DNA of 64,000 nucleotides, taken from Streptomyces aurantiogriseus (GTDB lineage: Bacteria; Actinomycetota; Actinomycetes; Streptomycetales; Streptomycetaceae). Under the pieces are notes generated by a model. That model had not been told where the DNA came from and did no database searches. It worked only from the letters and a program-made list of their open reading frames with translations. How positions within the stretch are numbered: position 1 is the stretch's first letter; every line of letters starts with the position of its first letter. The stretch covers positions 62,001-126,000 of the forward strand of contig NZ_BMSX01000021.1 of NCBI RefSeq assembly GCF_014649375.1, read 5' to 3'. Position numbers and translations under genes: made by a program. Shown in pieces: positions 1 to 7,123 of this stretch.

Positions 1-152
1 TCGGCGCGGGCGCCGCGCTCTGCGCCCTGATCGGCCACCGGGTGGCCAGCTACGACTATCCGTCCAAGTTCGTCCACTTCACCGCAGGCGTGGCCCTGCC
101 ACTGGCGGCGGCGGCACCGGCGGTGTACGTCCTGGGCCGAGCACTGGGCTGA
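1..152 (+). CDS. C-terminal end of a membrane protein (partial)
   Basis: The window opens inside a reading frame (codons from position 3) that ends at TGA 150-152. The 49 visible residues end in a hydrophobic stretch rich in Ala, Val and Leu, after a short polar segment (YDYPSKFVHF), so the end of an integral membrane protein is likely. Too little is present to name a family. Confidence 0.5.
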   Translation, partial: GAGAALCALIGHRVASYDYPSKFVHFTAGVALPLAAAAPAVYVLGRALG

Positions 153-388
153 TCGATCCGGCCCGCCCGGGGTGCCTTCTCTGGGGGCGAGGGGGCCGGC
201 TTTTGGGCGCCGGTCAGGACAATCCAGCCCGTCCGGGGGTGCCCCGTCTGAGGGCGGAGCCCCCAGGGCAAAGCCGGCGCCCGCCGACCTTCACCTCTGT
301 CACAGGTGATCGACAATCCGGCAGCCCCCCTTCCGCTCAGAGTTACCGTGGCCCAAACCGAACTGTCGGACCTCCGGGGGAACACCGC

Positions 389-1123
389 ATGCGTGCGCTT
401 CGAATACTGCTGGTCGTCGTCGTGGTCCTCGGCGGCCTCTTCGTGCTCGCCGACCGCGTCGCCGTGAACTTCGCGGAGGACGAGGCCGCGTCCAAGCTGA
501 AGACGACCGAGAACCTCGCCGCCACCCCGGACGTGTCCATCAAGGGCTTCCCCTTCCTCACCCAGGTCGTCGGCGGCGAACTGGACGATGTCGAGGTCGG
601 CATCCAGGACTACGAGGCCGTGGGCGCCGAGGGCCAGAAGATCGTCATCGACGACCTGAAGGCGAACATGAAGGGCGTCGAGTTCTCCGGCGACTACAGC
701 TCGGCCATCGCCTCCACCGCCACCGGCACCGCGTCCATCACGTACGCCGAGCTGCTGAAGGCGGCCAAGTCCGAGCCGACCGAGGTCGCCCCGGGCGTCA
801 CCGCGAACGTCGTGGGCCTCTCCGACGGCGGCAACGGCAAGATCAAGGTCACCGTGGAGGCGACCGTCCTCGGCACCAAGCTGCCGCAGCCGCTCACCGT
901 CCTGAGCTCGGTCACCGTCGAGGGCGACACCGTCCGCGTGCACGCCGACACGCTGCCCAGCTTCGGCGGGGTGCAGGCCGCCGAGAACGAGGTGCGCTCG
1001 ATCACCGACTTCGAGCAGAAGATCGACGACCTGCCCGGCGGCATCCAGCTCGACAAGGTCGAGGCGGGGAAGAGCGGTGTGGAGATCTCGGTGAAGGGTT
1101 CCAACGTCCGCCTGGCCGGGTAG
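389..1123 (+). CDS. DUF2993 (LmeA-like) exported protein
   Basis: 244 residues. One N-terminal hydrophobic helix (about residues 4-22, Leu/Val rich, after MRALR) acts as signal anchor. The rest is a soluble beta-rich domain with the features of DUF2993, the family of mycobacterial LmeA, which acts in the periplasm on lipomannan/lipoarabinomannan maturation. Streptomycetes lack classical lipomannan, so the substrate is unknown; binding of a lipid is an inference from the fold family. The ATG at 389 is chosen because the signal sequence begins there; the frame extends upstream with no recognisable protein. It is monocistronic. Confidence 0.72.
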   Translation: MRALRILLVVVVVLGGLFVLADRVAVNFAEDEAASKLKTTENLAATPDVSIKGFPFLTQVVGGELDDVEVGIQDYEAVGAEGQKIVIDDLKANMKGVEFSGDYSSAIASTATGTASITYAELLKAAKSEPTEVAPGVTANVVGLSDGGNGKIKVTVEATVLGTKLPQPLTVLSSVTVEGDTVRVHADTLPSFGGVQAAENEVRSITDFEQKIDDLPGGIQLDKVEAGKSGVEISVKGSNVRLAG

Positions 1124-1283
1124 GACCCCTGCGGCCGGACGGCCGGTGTCCGACTGGCGAGACGCCACCGTCCGTACCGTAGATCTGATGACGGACGCAC
1201 GCGCCCGAAGGCCGTACGGGGACGGCTCGGGCGCGTTTTGGTTCCACCATGCGGACGATCGCATCTCACCATGCGACACACCG

Positions 1284-1313
1284 GTGACACGCCCACCTGT
1301 CCGTCCCTACGAT
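1284..1313 (+). promoter_or_regulatory. promoter of the cysA leader transcript
   Basis: GTGACA (1284-1289) and TACGAT (1308-1313) are 18 bp apart. The -10 hexamer ends 7 nt before ATG 1321, placing the transcription start at or next to that ATG, so the leader ORF is probably translated from a leaderless mRNA. Confidence 0.55.
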
Positions 1314-1320
1314 CGAGCCC

Positions 1321-1428
1321 ATGCAGTGCTCTTTCAGCGTCCTCCGATCGCGGGGACAGGCGGATCTCACGAAGCGGCGGGCAGTCGACCTGTGCCGCGT
1401 CGCCGCCATGCTCTGTCGCACTGTCTGA
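1321..1428 (+). CDS. Cys-containing leader peptide upstream of cysA
   Basis: A 35-codon ORF that starts at the inferred transcription start and ends 136 nt before cysA. It contains three Cys codons; the two in its C-terminal half sit in RRAVDLCRVAAMLCRTV. That pattern (basic residues, HVDL/AVDL, then spaced Cys near the stop) matches the short leader peptides that actinobacteria carry upstream of sulfur-metabolism genes, which in mycobacteria act as cysteine-sensing attenuators. Inference: ribosome pausing at the Cys codons when cysteinyl-tRNA is scarce changes folding of the downstream leader RNA and raises cysA expression. There is no Shine-Dalgarno, as expected for leaderless translation. 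Confidence 0.62.
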   Translation: MQCSFSVLRSRGQADLTKRRAVDLCRVAAMLCRTV

Positions 1429-1462
1429 GCGGAAGCGCCGCCGGCCTTCCGCGCCTCCCGGC

Positions 1463-1516
1463 GCCCTCTCGCGAGGGCATCCGTGCGCCGGCCGCCGGCG
1501 AGCCCCGGCCGCGCAC
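1463..1516 (+). promoter_or_regulatory. candidate attenuator stem-loops before cysA
   Basis: After the leader stop, GCCCTC (1463-1468) pairs with GAGGGC (1473-1478) around a TCGC loop, and GTGCGCCGGCC (1483-1493) pairs with GGCCGCGCAC (1507-1516) with one bulge. They lie between the leader peptide and the cysA ribosome binding site, where an attenuator would be expected. Alternative pairings were not computed. Confidence 0.35.
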
Positions 1517-1564
1517 CCTCTTTCTTGCACACCCCCGCCGCAACTGCCCCGGAGGAGAACGAGC

Positions 1565-2410
1565 ATGAGCCGCAGCGACGTCCTGGTCGACGCCGACTGG
1601 CTTCAGGACCACCTGGACGACTCGAACATCGCCATCGTCGAGGTCGACGAGGACACGTCCGCCTACGAGAAGAACCACATCAAGAACGCGATCCGGATCG
1701 ACTGGACCAAGGACCTCCAGGACCCGGTCCGCCGTGACTTCATCGACCAGGAGGGCTTCGAGAAGCTCCTGTCGGCGAAGGGCATCGCCAACGACACCCT
1801 GGTGATCCTCTACGGCGGCAACAACAACTGGTTCGCGTCCTACGCCTACTGGTACTTCAAGCTGTACGGCCACGAGAACGTCAAGCTCCTCGACGGCGGC
1901 CGCAAGAAGTGGGAGCTGGACGCCCGCGAGCTGGTCGACGGCACCGACGTGCCCGAGCGCCCGGCGACCGAGTACAAGGCCAAGCCGCAGGACACGTCCA
2001 TCCGCGCCTTCCGCGACGACGTCGTCGCCGCGATCGGCTCGCAGAACCTGGTCGACGTCCGCTCGCCCGACGAGTTCTCCGGCAAGCTGCTCGCCCCGGC
2101 CCACCTGCCGCAGGAGCAGTCCCAGCGTCCGGGCCACGTCCCGTCCGCCCGCAACATCCCGTGGTCGAAGAACGCCAACGACGACGGCACCTTCAAGTCG
2201 GACGAGGAGCTCAAGGAGCTCTACGCCGAGGAGCAGGTGGACCTGGCGAAGGACACCATCGCCTACTGCCGTATCGGTGAGCGCTCCGCGCTGACCTGGT
2301 TCGTCCTGCACGAGCTGCTGGGCGTGGAGAACGTCAAGAACTACGACGGCTCCTGGACCGAGTACGGCTCCCTCGTCGGCGTGCCGATCGAGCTCGGCGC
2401 CAACAAGTAA
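1565..2410 (+). CDS. cysA: thiosulfate sulfurtransferase (rhodanese)
   Basis: 281 residues, the usual length for actinobacterial CysA/SseA. Two rhodanese domains: an N-terminal non-catalytic copy (about 5-125) and a C-terminal catalytic copy (about 160-275) with the active Cys in YCRIGERSALTWFVL. It transfers sulfane sulfur from thiosulfate to cyanide or thiol acceptors in the cytoplasm. GGAGGAG lies 6 nt before ATG 1565. The gene is followed 42 bp later by a DUF1416 gene, the pair known as sseA-sseC in mycobacteria, so co-transcription up to the hairpin at 2762 is likely. Control is probably through the Cys leader ORF at 1321. Confidence 0.9.
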   Translation: MSRSDVLVDADWLQDHLDDSNIAIVEVDEDTSAYEKNHIKNAIRIDWTKDLQDPVRRDFIDQEGFEKLLSAKGIANDTLVILYGGNNNWFASYAYWYFKLYGHENVKLLDGGRKKWELDARELVDGTDVPERPATEYKAKPQDTSIRAFRDDVVAAIGSQNLVDVRSPDEFSGKLLAPAHLPQEQSQRPGHVPSARNIPWSKNANDDGTFKSDEELKELYAEEQVDLAKDTIAYCRIGERSALTWFVLHELLGVENVKNYDGSWTEYGSLVGVPIELGANK

Positions 2411-2452
2411 GCAAACCCGACCGACCTTTCAGAACCCCTTCAGGAGTACGAC

Positions 2453-2740
2453 ATGTGTGGAGCGAAGGCCGGCGGCCCCGACGCCTCGACGATCAAGCCC
2501 GGCGAGACCACGATCCAGGGTCAGGTGACCCGTGACGGCGAGCCGGTGACGGGCTACGTCCGTCTGCTGGACTCGACCGGCGAGTTCACCGCGGAGGTCC
2601 CGACCTCCGCCACGGGCCAGTTCCGCTTCTACGCGGCCGAGGGCACCTGGACCGTACGCGCTCTCGTCCCCGGCGCCACCGCCGACCGCACGGTCGTCGC
2701 CCAGAAGGGCGGTCTCGCGGAGGTCGCCATCGCGGTCTGA
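2453..2740 (+). CDS. DUF1416 protein (SseC-like)
   Basis: 95 residues, opening MCGAKAGG, with a single Ig/transthyretin-like beta domain (IQGQVTRDGEPVTGYVRLLD and a final GLAEVAIAV strand). This is the DUF1416/SseC family that accompanies rhodanese genes in actinobacteria; its biochemical role is unknown, but constant pairing with cysA suggests a part in sulfur trafficking. The N-terminal Cys2 is conserved in the family as remembered. It is transcribed with cysA and closed by a strong hairpin. Confidence 0.85.
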   Translation: MCGAKAGGPDASTIKPGETTIQGQVTRDGEPVTGYVRLLDSTGEFTAEVPTSATGQFRFYAAEGTWTVRALVPGATADRTVVAQKGGLAEVAIAV

Positions 2741-2761
2741 ACGGACCGCTGAGCCACTGAG

Positions 2762-2800
2762 GGGCCGCACCCTCCGGGTTGGACACCTGGGGTGCGGCCC
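2762..2800 (+). terminator. terminator of cysA-DUF1416
   Basis: GGGCCGCACC (2762-2771) pairs perfectly with GGTGCGGCCC (2791-2800); a T-poor tail follows, as is normal in Streptomyces. Confidence 0.7.
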
Positions 2801-2837
2801 TTCGGCATGCACGGGAATCCGGACCTACCCTGGACGT

Positions 2838-3101
2838 ATGTACGCACGGCGGCGTCATCTGTACTTCGCCATGATGGGCACCTGCATCGGGCTGTTCGTC
2901 CTGGCCTGGGGCGTCGTACGTCTCTGGTCGGTTCCCGTGGCCGTCGGGATGTGTGTGGTCGCGATGGTCATCCCGCCGCTCGCCGCGATGGTCGCCAACC
3001 GCAGGGGTCCCGACGACCGCTGGTGGGACGACCCCTCCGGGGACCCGAAGTCCGACGAGTGGTGGGACGAGCTGGACGGCAGGAAACGCCCGAGCCGCTA
3101 G
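2838..3101 (+). CDS. DUF3099 small membrane protein
   Basis: 87 residues with two adjacent transmembrane helices (about 10-28 and 32-50) and a Trp/Asp-rich cytoplasmic tail (DRWWDDPSGD, DEWWDEL). This matches DUF3099, a family of actinobacterial membrane proteins of unknown role. TACCCT at 2826-2831 ends 6 nt before the ATG, a leaderless start. Confidence 0.78.
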   Translation: MYARRRHLYFAMMGTCIGLFVLAWGVVRLWSVPVAVGMCVVAMVIPPLAAMVANRRGPDDRWWDDPSGDPKSDEWWDELDGRKRPSR

Positions 3102-3127
3102 AGACCCCGGTGAGTCCCTGGCGGATC

Positions 3128-3490
3128 TCAGTAGACGAGCGCCTGTGTCCCGTCCCCCAGCGCCTCCTGCACGAACACCTGCGCCCCCGCGATCCGTACG
3201 CCCTCCAGGACGTCCTTCTCCGAGATGTCCCGTCGGGCCGCGCACTGCGTGCACAGCGTCAGCCGGCCGCCGGCCAGGATCGAGTCGATCAGGTCGGGCA
3301 GCGGCGCGGCGTGCGGCAGCTCGAACTCGGCGGCCCGGCCCGGCAGCGCGAACCAGGCGGACTCGCCGGTCAGCCACACGGAGACCTCGACCCCACTGGC
3401 CACGGCCACCGCCGCGACCGTGAACGCCTGCGAGCACCGCTCCGGGGCGTCCGCCCCCGCTGTCACCTTGATCACGAGCTTCTTCGCCAT
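3128..3490 (-). CDS. DsrE-family sulfur-relay-like protein
   Basis: 120 residues with the DsrE/DsrF fold: LVIKVTAGAD at the N-terminus, a central helix-strand VASGVEVSVWLTGES, and LCTQCAARRDI carrying two Cys near the position of the persulfide Cys in TusD/DsrE. It probably handles persulfide sulfur, in keeping with the nearby cysA and YgfZ genes, but the partner is unknown. On the minus strand TACGAT ends 6 nt before the ATG (leaderless), and a 12-bp direct repeat covers the core promoter. It is convergent with the DUF3099 gene. Confidence 0.78.
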   Translation of the reverse strand: MAKKLVIKVTAGADAPERCSQAFTVAAVAVASGVEVSVWLTGESAWFALPGRAAEFELPHAAPLPDLIDSILAGGRLTLCTQCAARRDISEKDVLEGVRIAGAQVFVQEALGDGTQALVY

Positions 3491-3502
3491 GCTCGAATCG
3501 TA

Positions 3503-3530
3503 GGCCTACCTCACCGAGGGCCTACCTCAC
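3503..3530 (-). repeat. direct repeat over the dsrE-like promoter
   Basis: GGCCTACCTCAC occurs at 3503-3514 and again at 3519-3530 (16-bp period), just upstream of and abutting the minus-strand -10 element. It may be a regulator site. Confidence 0.45.
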
Positions 3531-3613
3531 AGGGAGGCCCGGGCTGCGGCCGCGTAAGCTGGGGCCTGGCCTTGTTGTACGTACCGAACCACGCTCATTC
3601 CGAGGAGCACGCC

Positions 3614-3712
3614 GTGGAGATCTTCTTCGAAGCCCTGCTGGTCCTGGTCTGCGTCGGCGTCCTCGCCTTCGCCGCCCTGACCGTGAAGAAGCTGTACCAG
3701 GGCCAGCGCTGA
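3614..3712 (+). CDS. 32-residue single-pass membrane peptide
   Basis: GTG start with GAGGAG 7 nt upstream. The product MEIFFEALLVLVCVGVLAFA... is one transmembrane helix (residues 5-24) followed by the basic tail KKLYQGQR. It lies 26 bp before the nitrobindin-like gene and is probably co-transcribed with it. Tiny membrane proteins at this locus are common in Streptomyces; the function is unknown. Confidence 0.62.
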   Translation: MEIFFEALLVLVCVGVLAFAALTVKKLYQGQR

Positions 3713-3738
3713 CCGACCACGTTCAGGAACTGCCACCC

Positions 3739-4314
3739 ATGATCGAGATCCCGTCCGACCTCCACAAGGACCTCGTCCCGCTCGCCTTCCTGCTCGGCAA
3801 CTGGGCCGGTGCGGGCGTGCACGACTTCCCCGGTGCCGAGAAGTGCAACTTCGGGCAGGAGGTCACCTTCACCCACGACGGCCGGGACTTCCTGGAGTAC
3901 CACTCCCACACCTGGGTCCTCGACAAGGACGGCAACAAGGTCCGCCCCCTGGAGTCCGAGTCCGGCTTCTGGCGGATCGACGGCGCCCGCAAGGTCGAGG
4001 TCACGATGACCCGCGACGACGGCGTCATCGAGATCTGGTACGGCGAGCTCGCCGACAAGAAGCCGCAGATCGACCTGGTCACGGACGCGGTGGCCCGTAC
4101 GGCCGCCTCCCGCCCGTACTCCGGCGGCAAGCGCCTGTACGGCTACGTCAAGAGCGACCTCATGTGGGTCGGCGAGAAGCAGACCCCCGAGGTCGAGCTG
4201 CGCCCCTACATGTCCGCCCACCTGAAGAAGGTCGTCACCCCGGAGGAGGTCGAGCGCTGGGCGAAGGCCCTGCCCGACGACATGCCGGACGACGGCATCG
4301 CCTTCTTCAAGTAG
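3739..4314 (+). CDS. nitrobindin-like heme-binding beta-barrel protein (FABP family)
   Basis: 191 residues of the THAP4/nitrobindin heme-binding domain: the first-strand signature LLGNWAGAG (residues about 19-27), alternating strands through the middle, and the AHLKKVVTPEEVERWAKALP helix near the end. Family members bind ferric heme and isomerise peroxynitrite to nitrate in the cytoplasm. The distal heme-ligand His was not mapped, so catalytic competence is assumed. It ends 16 bp before nur, which has its own leaderless promoter over the stop codon. Confidence 0.8.
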   Translation: MIEIPSDLHKDLVPLAFLLGNWAGAGVHDFPGAEKCNFGQEVTFTHDGRDFLEYHSHTWVLDKDGNKVRPLESESGFWRIDGARKVEVTMTRDDGVIEIWYGELADKKPQIDLVTDAVARTAASRPYSGGKRLYGYVKSDLMWVGEKQTPEVELRPYMSAHLKKVVTPEEVERWAKALPDDMPDDGIAFFK

Positions 4315-4330
4315 TCCTAGACTTGCCGGT

Positions 4331-4783
4331 GTGGTGAGCACCGACTGGAAGAGCGATCTGCGGCAGCGCGGCTACCGCCTGACCCCGCAGCGGCAACTCG
4401 TGCTCGAAGCCGTGGACACTCTGGAGCACGCGACCCCCGACGACATCCTCGTGGAAGTGAGGAAGACGGCGTCGGGGGTCAACATTTCCACCGTCTACCG
4501 GACCCTGGAGCTCCTGGAGGAGCTCGGGCTGGTCAGTCACGCCCATCTCGGGCACGGGGCGCCGACCTACCACCTCGCCGACCGGCACCACCACATCCAC
4601 CTCGTCTGCCGCGACTGCGGAGGCGTCATCGAGGCGGACGTCGACGTGGCCGCCGAGTTCACCGAGAAGCTGCGCGAGACCTTCGGCTTCGACACCGACA
4701 TGAAGCACTTCGCGATCTTCGGCCGCTGCAAGGACTGTTCGCTCAAGGTTCCGACGGCCAAGAGTTCAATTACCGAGTCGTAG
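4331..4783 (+). CDS. nur: nickel-responsive Fur-family repressor Nur
   Basis: 150 residues. The sequence is nearly identical to remembered S. coelicolor Nur, and all metal ligands fall at the published numbers: Ni-site H70, H72, H126 and M-site H33, H86, H88, H90. N-terminal winged helix (10-80, with NISTVYRTLELL as recognition region) and C-terminal dimer domain with CRDC and CKDC pairs. With nickel bound it represses nickel uptake and sodF genes and indirectly controls sodN. TAGACT overlaps the end of the preceding gene and ends 7 nt before the first GTG, so translation is leaderless; a second GTG directly follows. The usual length is about 145, so the C-terminal tail is slightly longer here. 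Confidence 0.94.
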   Translation: MVSTDWKSDLRQRGYRLTPQRQLVLEAVDTLEHATPDDILVEVRKTASGVNISTVYRTLELLEELGLVSHAHLGHGAPTYHLADRHHHIHLVCRDCGGVIEADVDVAAEFTEKLRETFGFDTDMKHFAIFGRCKDCSLKVPTAKSSITES

Positions 4784-4793
4784 GCTTGTCTTC

Positions 4794-5759
4794 ATGAAGA
4801 GCCCCCTGCTGTCCCTGCCCGGCGCCGTGCCCGCCGAGGGCGTGGACGAAGGCGTCGCCGCCCACTACGGCGACCTGTTCCGTGAGCAGCGCGCCCTCGC
4901 CGACGGCACCGGCTTCGTCGACCTGTCGCACCGCGGAGTCGTCACCGTCTCCGGCGAGGACCGGCTGAGCTGGCTGCACCTGCTGCTCACCCAGCACGTC
5001 AGCGACCTGCCCGTGGGTGAGGCCACCGAGGCGCTGATCCTCTCCGCGCACGGTCACATCGAGCACGCGCTCTACCTCGTGGACGACGGCACGACGGTCT
5101 GGGCCCACGTCGAACCCGGCACCCAGGACGCGCTGATCGCGTACCTGGAGTCGATGAAGTTCTTCTACCGCGTCGAGGTCGCCGACCGCACCGGCGAGTA
5201 CGCGGTGGTCCACCTGCCGGCCGGTTCGATCGCCGAGGTCCCCGAGGGCGTCGTCGTCCGTGAGACGGCCTACGGCCGGGACCTCTTCCTCCCGCGCGCC
5301 GACCTGGAGTCGTACGCCGAGAAGGCCGGCCCCGCGGCGGGGATCCTGGCCTACGAGGCGCTGCGCGTCGAGCGGCACCACCCGCGCCTCGGCTTCGAGA
5401 CCGACCACCGCACCATCCCGCACGAGCTGGGCTGGATCGGCACCGCCGTCCACCTCCAGAAGGGCTGCTACCGCGGCCAGGAGACGGTCGCCCGCGTCCA
5501 GAACCTGGGCAAGCCCCCGCGCCGCCTGGTCTTCCTCCACCTCGACGGCAGCGAGGTCCACCTGCCGCCCTCCGGCACCGAACTCCGCCTCGCGGACGAG
5601 GGCCCCGACGGCCGAAAGATCGGCTTCATCACGACGTCCGTGCGCCACCACGAACTGGGCCCGGTGGCCCTGGCCCTGGTGAAGCGGAACGTGCCGGTGG
5701 ACGCGCCCCTGATGGCCGACACCACGGCGGCCGCCCAGGAGGTCGTCGTAGAGCCGTAG
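4794..5759 (+). CDS. ygfZ: YgfZ/GcvT folate-binding protein
   Basis: 321 residues. The YgfZ signature KGCYRGQE sits at about residues 223-230, followed by TVARVQNLGKPPRRLV. The N-terminal part has the GcvT-like folate-binding fold (FVDLSHRGVVTVSGEDRLSWLHLLLTQ split over two motifs). YgfZ proteins help maintain certain Fe-S enzymes in a tetrahydrofolate-dependent way. TAGGCT (4781-4786) lies over the nur stop and ends 7 nt before ATG 4794, so it has its own leaderless start in addition to possible read-through from nur. It is convergent with dtd over a 19-bp hairpin. Confidence 0.88.
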   Translation: MKSPLLSLPGAVPAEGVDEGVAAHYGDLFREQRALADGTGFVDLSHRGVVTVSGEDRLSWLHLLLTQHVSDLPVGEATEALILSAHGHIEHALYLVDDGTTVWAHVEPGTQDALIAYLESMKFFYRVEVADRTGEYAVVHLPAGSIAEVPEGVVVRETAYGRDLFLPRADLESYAEKAGPAAGILAYEALRVERHHPRLGFETDHRTIPHELGWIGTAVHLQKGCYRGQETVARVQNLGKPPRRLVFLHLDGSEVHLPPSGTELRLADEGPDGRKIGFITTSVRHHELGPVALALVKRNVPVDAPLMADTTAAAQEVVVEP

Positions 5760-5763
5760 GCGC

Positions 5764-5805
5764 GCGCCGATCCCGGGCCTGCGCGGGCAGGCCCGGGATC
5801 GGCGC
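5764..5805. terminator. bidirectional terminator between ygfZ and dtd
   Basis: A perfect 19-bp stem (5764-5782 with 5787-5805; GCGCCGATCCCGGGCCTGC) with a 4-nt GCGG loop, placed between two convergent genes. Confidence 0.85.
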
Positions 5806-5853
5806 CGTCAGCACGGGGCTGCGCGGCTCACCCGCCCGGCCACATCGGATGCC

Positions 5854-6279
5854 TCACATCTCCAGCAGCACCGTGAAGGGCCCGTCGTTCGTCAAGGACA
5901 CCCGCATCTGCGCGCCGAACCGGCCCGTCGCCACCGTCGCGCCCAGCGCGCGCAGCTGGGCGACCACCTCGTCGACGAGCGGCTCGGCCACCTCGCCGGG
6001 GGCGGCCGCGTTCCAGGTGGGGCGGCGGCCCTTGCGGGCGTCGCCGTAGAGCGTGAACTGGCTGATGACCAGCAGGGGCGCGTCGATGTCGCTGCACGAC
6101 CTCTCGTCCGCCAGCATCCGGATCGACCACAGCTTGCGGGCGAGCTGGGCCGCCTTCTCCTTGGTGTCCTCATGGGTGACCCCGACGAGGACGCACAGCC
6201 CCTCGCCGACGATCTCGCCCACCGTCTCGCCGTCCACGACGACGCTCGCGCCGTCCACCCTCTGCACCACTGCACGCAT
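5854..6279 (-). CDS. dtd: D-aminoacyl-tRNA deacylase
   Basis: 141 residues from the chosen ATG 6279 ([13 protein letters not shown]); an upstream in-frame ATG at 6291 would add four residues. Both DTD catalytic motifs are present: SQFTLYGD in the middle and the Gly-cisPro motif [10 protein letters not shown] at the end. The enzyme removes D-amino acids, and glycine mischarged on tRNA-Ala, from tRNAs. It is monocistronic. Confidence 0.93.
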   Translation of the reverse strand: MRAVVQRVDGASVVVDGETVGEIVGEGLCVLVGVTHEDTKEKAAQLARKLWSIRMLADERSCSDIDAPLLVISQFTLYGDARKGRRPTWNAAAPGEVAEPLVDEVVAQLRALGATVATGRFGAQMRVSLTNDGPFTVLLEM

Positions 6280-6438
6280 GCGGACCATCATGCCGTGCGC
6301 CCCCGCAACCGCCGCTCAGGGGATTCTTTTTGATCCTTTGGACCGGATCTGAGCCGTTCGGGGGTGCTCGCTCACATAGTGGCCACTTGTGGTGGCACGA
6401 TGCTTTCCACACGCCGGTCGAGGGGACGGTAGAAGCAC

Positions 6439-7044
6439 ATGAGTACACCGAGCACCGCGAGTATCGGGCAGCAGCTGGGCATGACCACCCAGCGGGCGCC
6501 CGTGCAGCGCACCGACAGCCCACCCTGCGCGCTGCCGACAGAACCGCCGGAGCACGATCTGACCTTGCTGAGCCTGCCCGAGCTGCGCACCCTGCGCCGG
6601 GACGCCCAGGGCGACGAGGCCGACCTGAGCTACGTACGACGGCTGCTCCAGGGCCGCATCGACATCCTGGGCGCGGAACTGGCCCGCCGAGGCCCCGCCG
6701 CCGTGCCCGAGCCGGCCGAGGACTCCGTGGTGGCCCGCCTCCCGGAGATCCTCACCGACGCCCCGGCCCGCCACCGCTCCTCCGCCCGCCACGTCACCCT
6801 GGGCACGCCGCGCAACGAGGAGTACCGCCGCCTGGCCGCCGAGATGCTCGCCGAGGTCGAACTCTCCGACCTCGCCGCCCGCACCAATCCCGAGCTCCAC
6901 GAGGCGATGGCCCGCCTCATCCGCTACGAACAGCAGGTCTCCCGTCGCCGTCAGCGACTGCAACGAACGGCGGACGACTGCGGGGCGGAGATCACGAGGA
7001 GGTACCGGGAGGGGGAGGCGCAGGTGGACGACCTGCTGGTGTAG
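6439..7044 (+). CDS. rsiG: c-di-GMP-binding anti-sigma factor RsiG
   Basis: 201 residues. The diagnostic c-di-GMP signature E(X)3S(X)2R(X)3Q(X)3D occurs twice, both perfect: [16 protein letters not shown] (about residues 59-74) and [16 protein letters not shown] (about 171-186), each in a predicted helix of the antiparallel coiled coil. In Streptomyces venezuelae RsiG with c-di-GMP sequesters the sporulation sigma factor WhiG. The N-terminal 40 residues are Pro/Thr-rich and probably disordered. It sits alone, about 1.7 kb upstream of the dev locus, so two developmental regulators lie close together. Function follows from the exact duplicated motif. Confidence 0.93.
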   Translation: MSTPSTASIGQQLGMTTQRAPVQRTDSPPCALPTEPPEHDLTLLSLPELRTLRRDAQGDEADLSYVRRLLQGRIDILGAELARRGPAAVPEPAEDSVVARLPEILTDAPARHRSSARHVTLGTPRNEEYRRLAAEMLAEVELSDLAARTNPELHEAMARLIRYEQQVSRRRQRLQRTADDCGAEITRRYREGEAQVDDLLV

Positions 7045-7123
7045 CGACGGCAGGGGCGGCGGGGGTGGCGGGGGTGGGAAAAAATCCCCGCCGCGCCCGC
7101 CCGGCCCCACCTACCGTGACCCC

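Noticed and set aside
56-1279. Long antisense ORF opposite the DUF2993 gene
   Set aside because: High-GC third-position bias produces open minus frames; the sequence is low in complexity and the plus frame has a signal helix.
1238-1564. N-terminal extension of cysA
   Set aside because: No rhodanese homology, and a good ribosome binding site precedes ATG 1565; the region holds the leader ORF instead.
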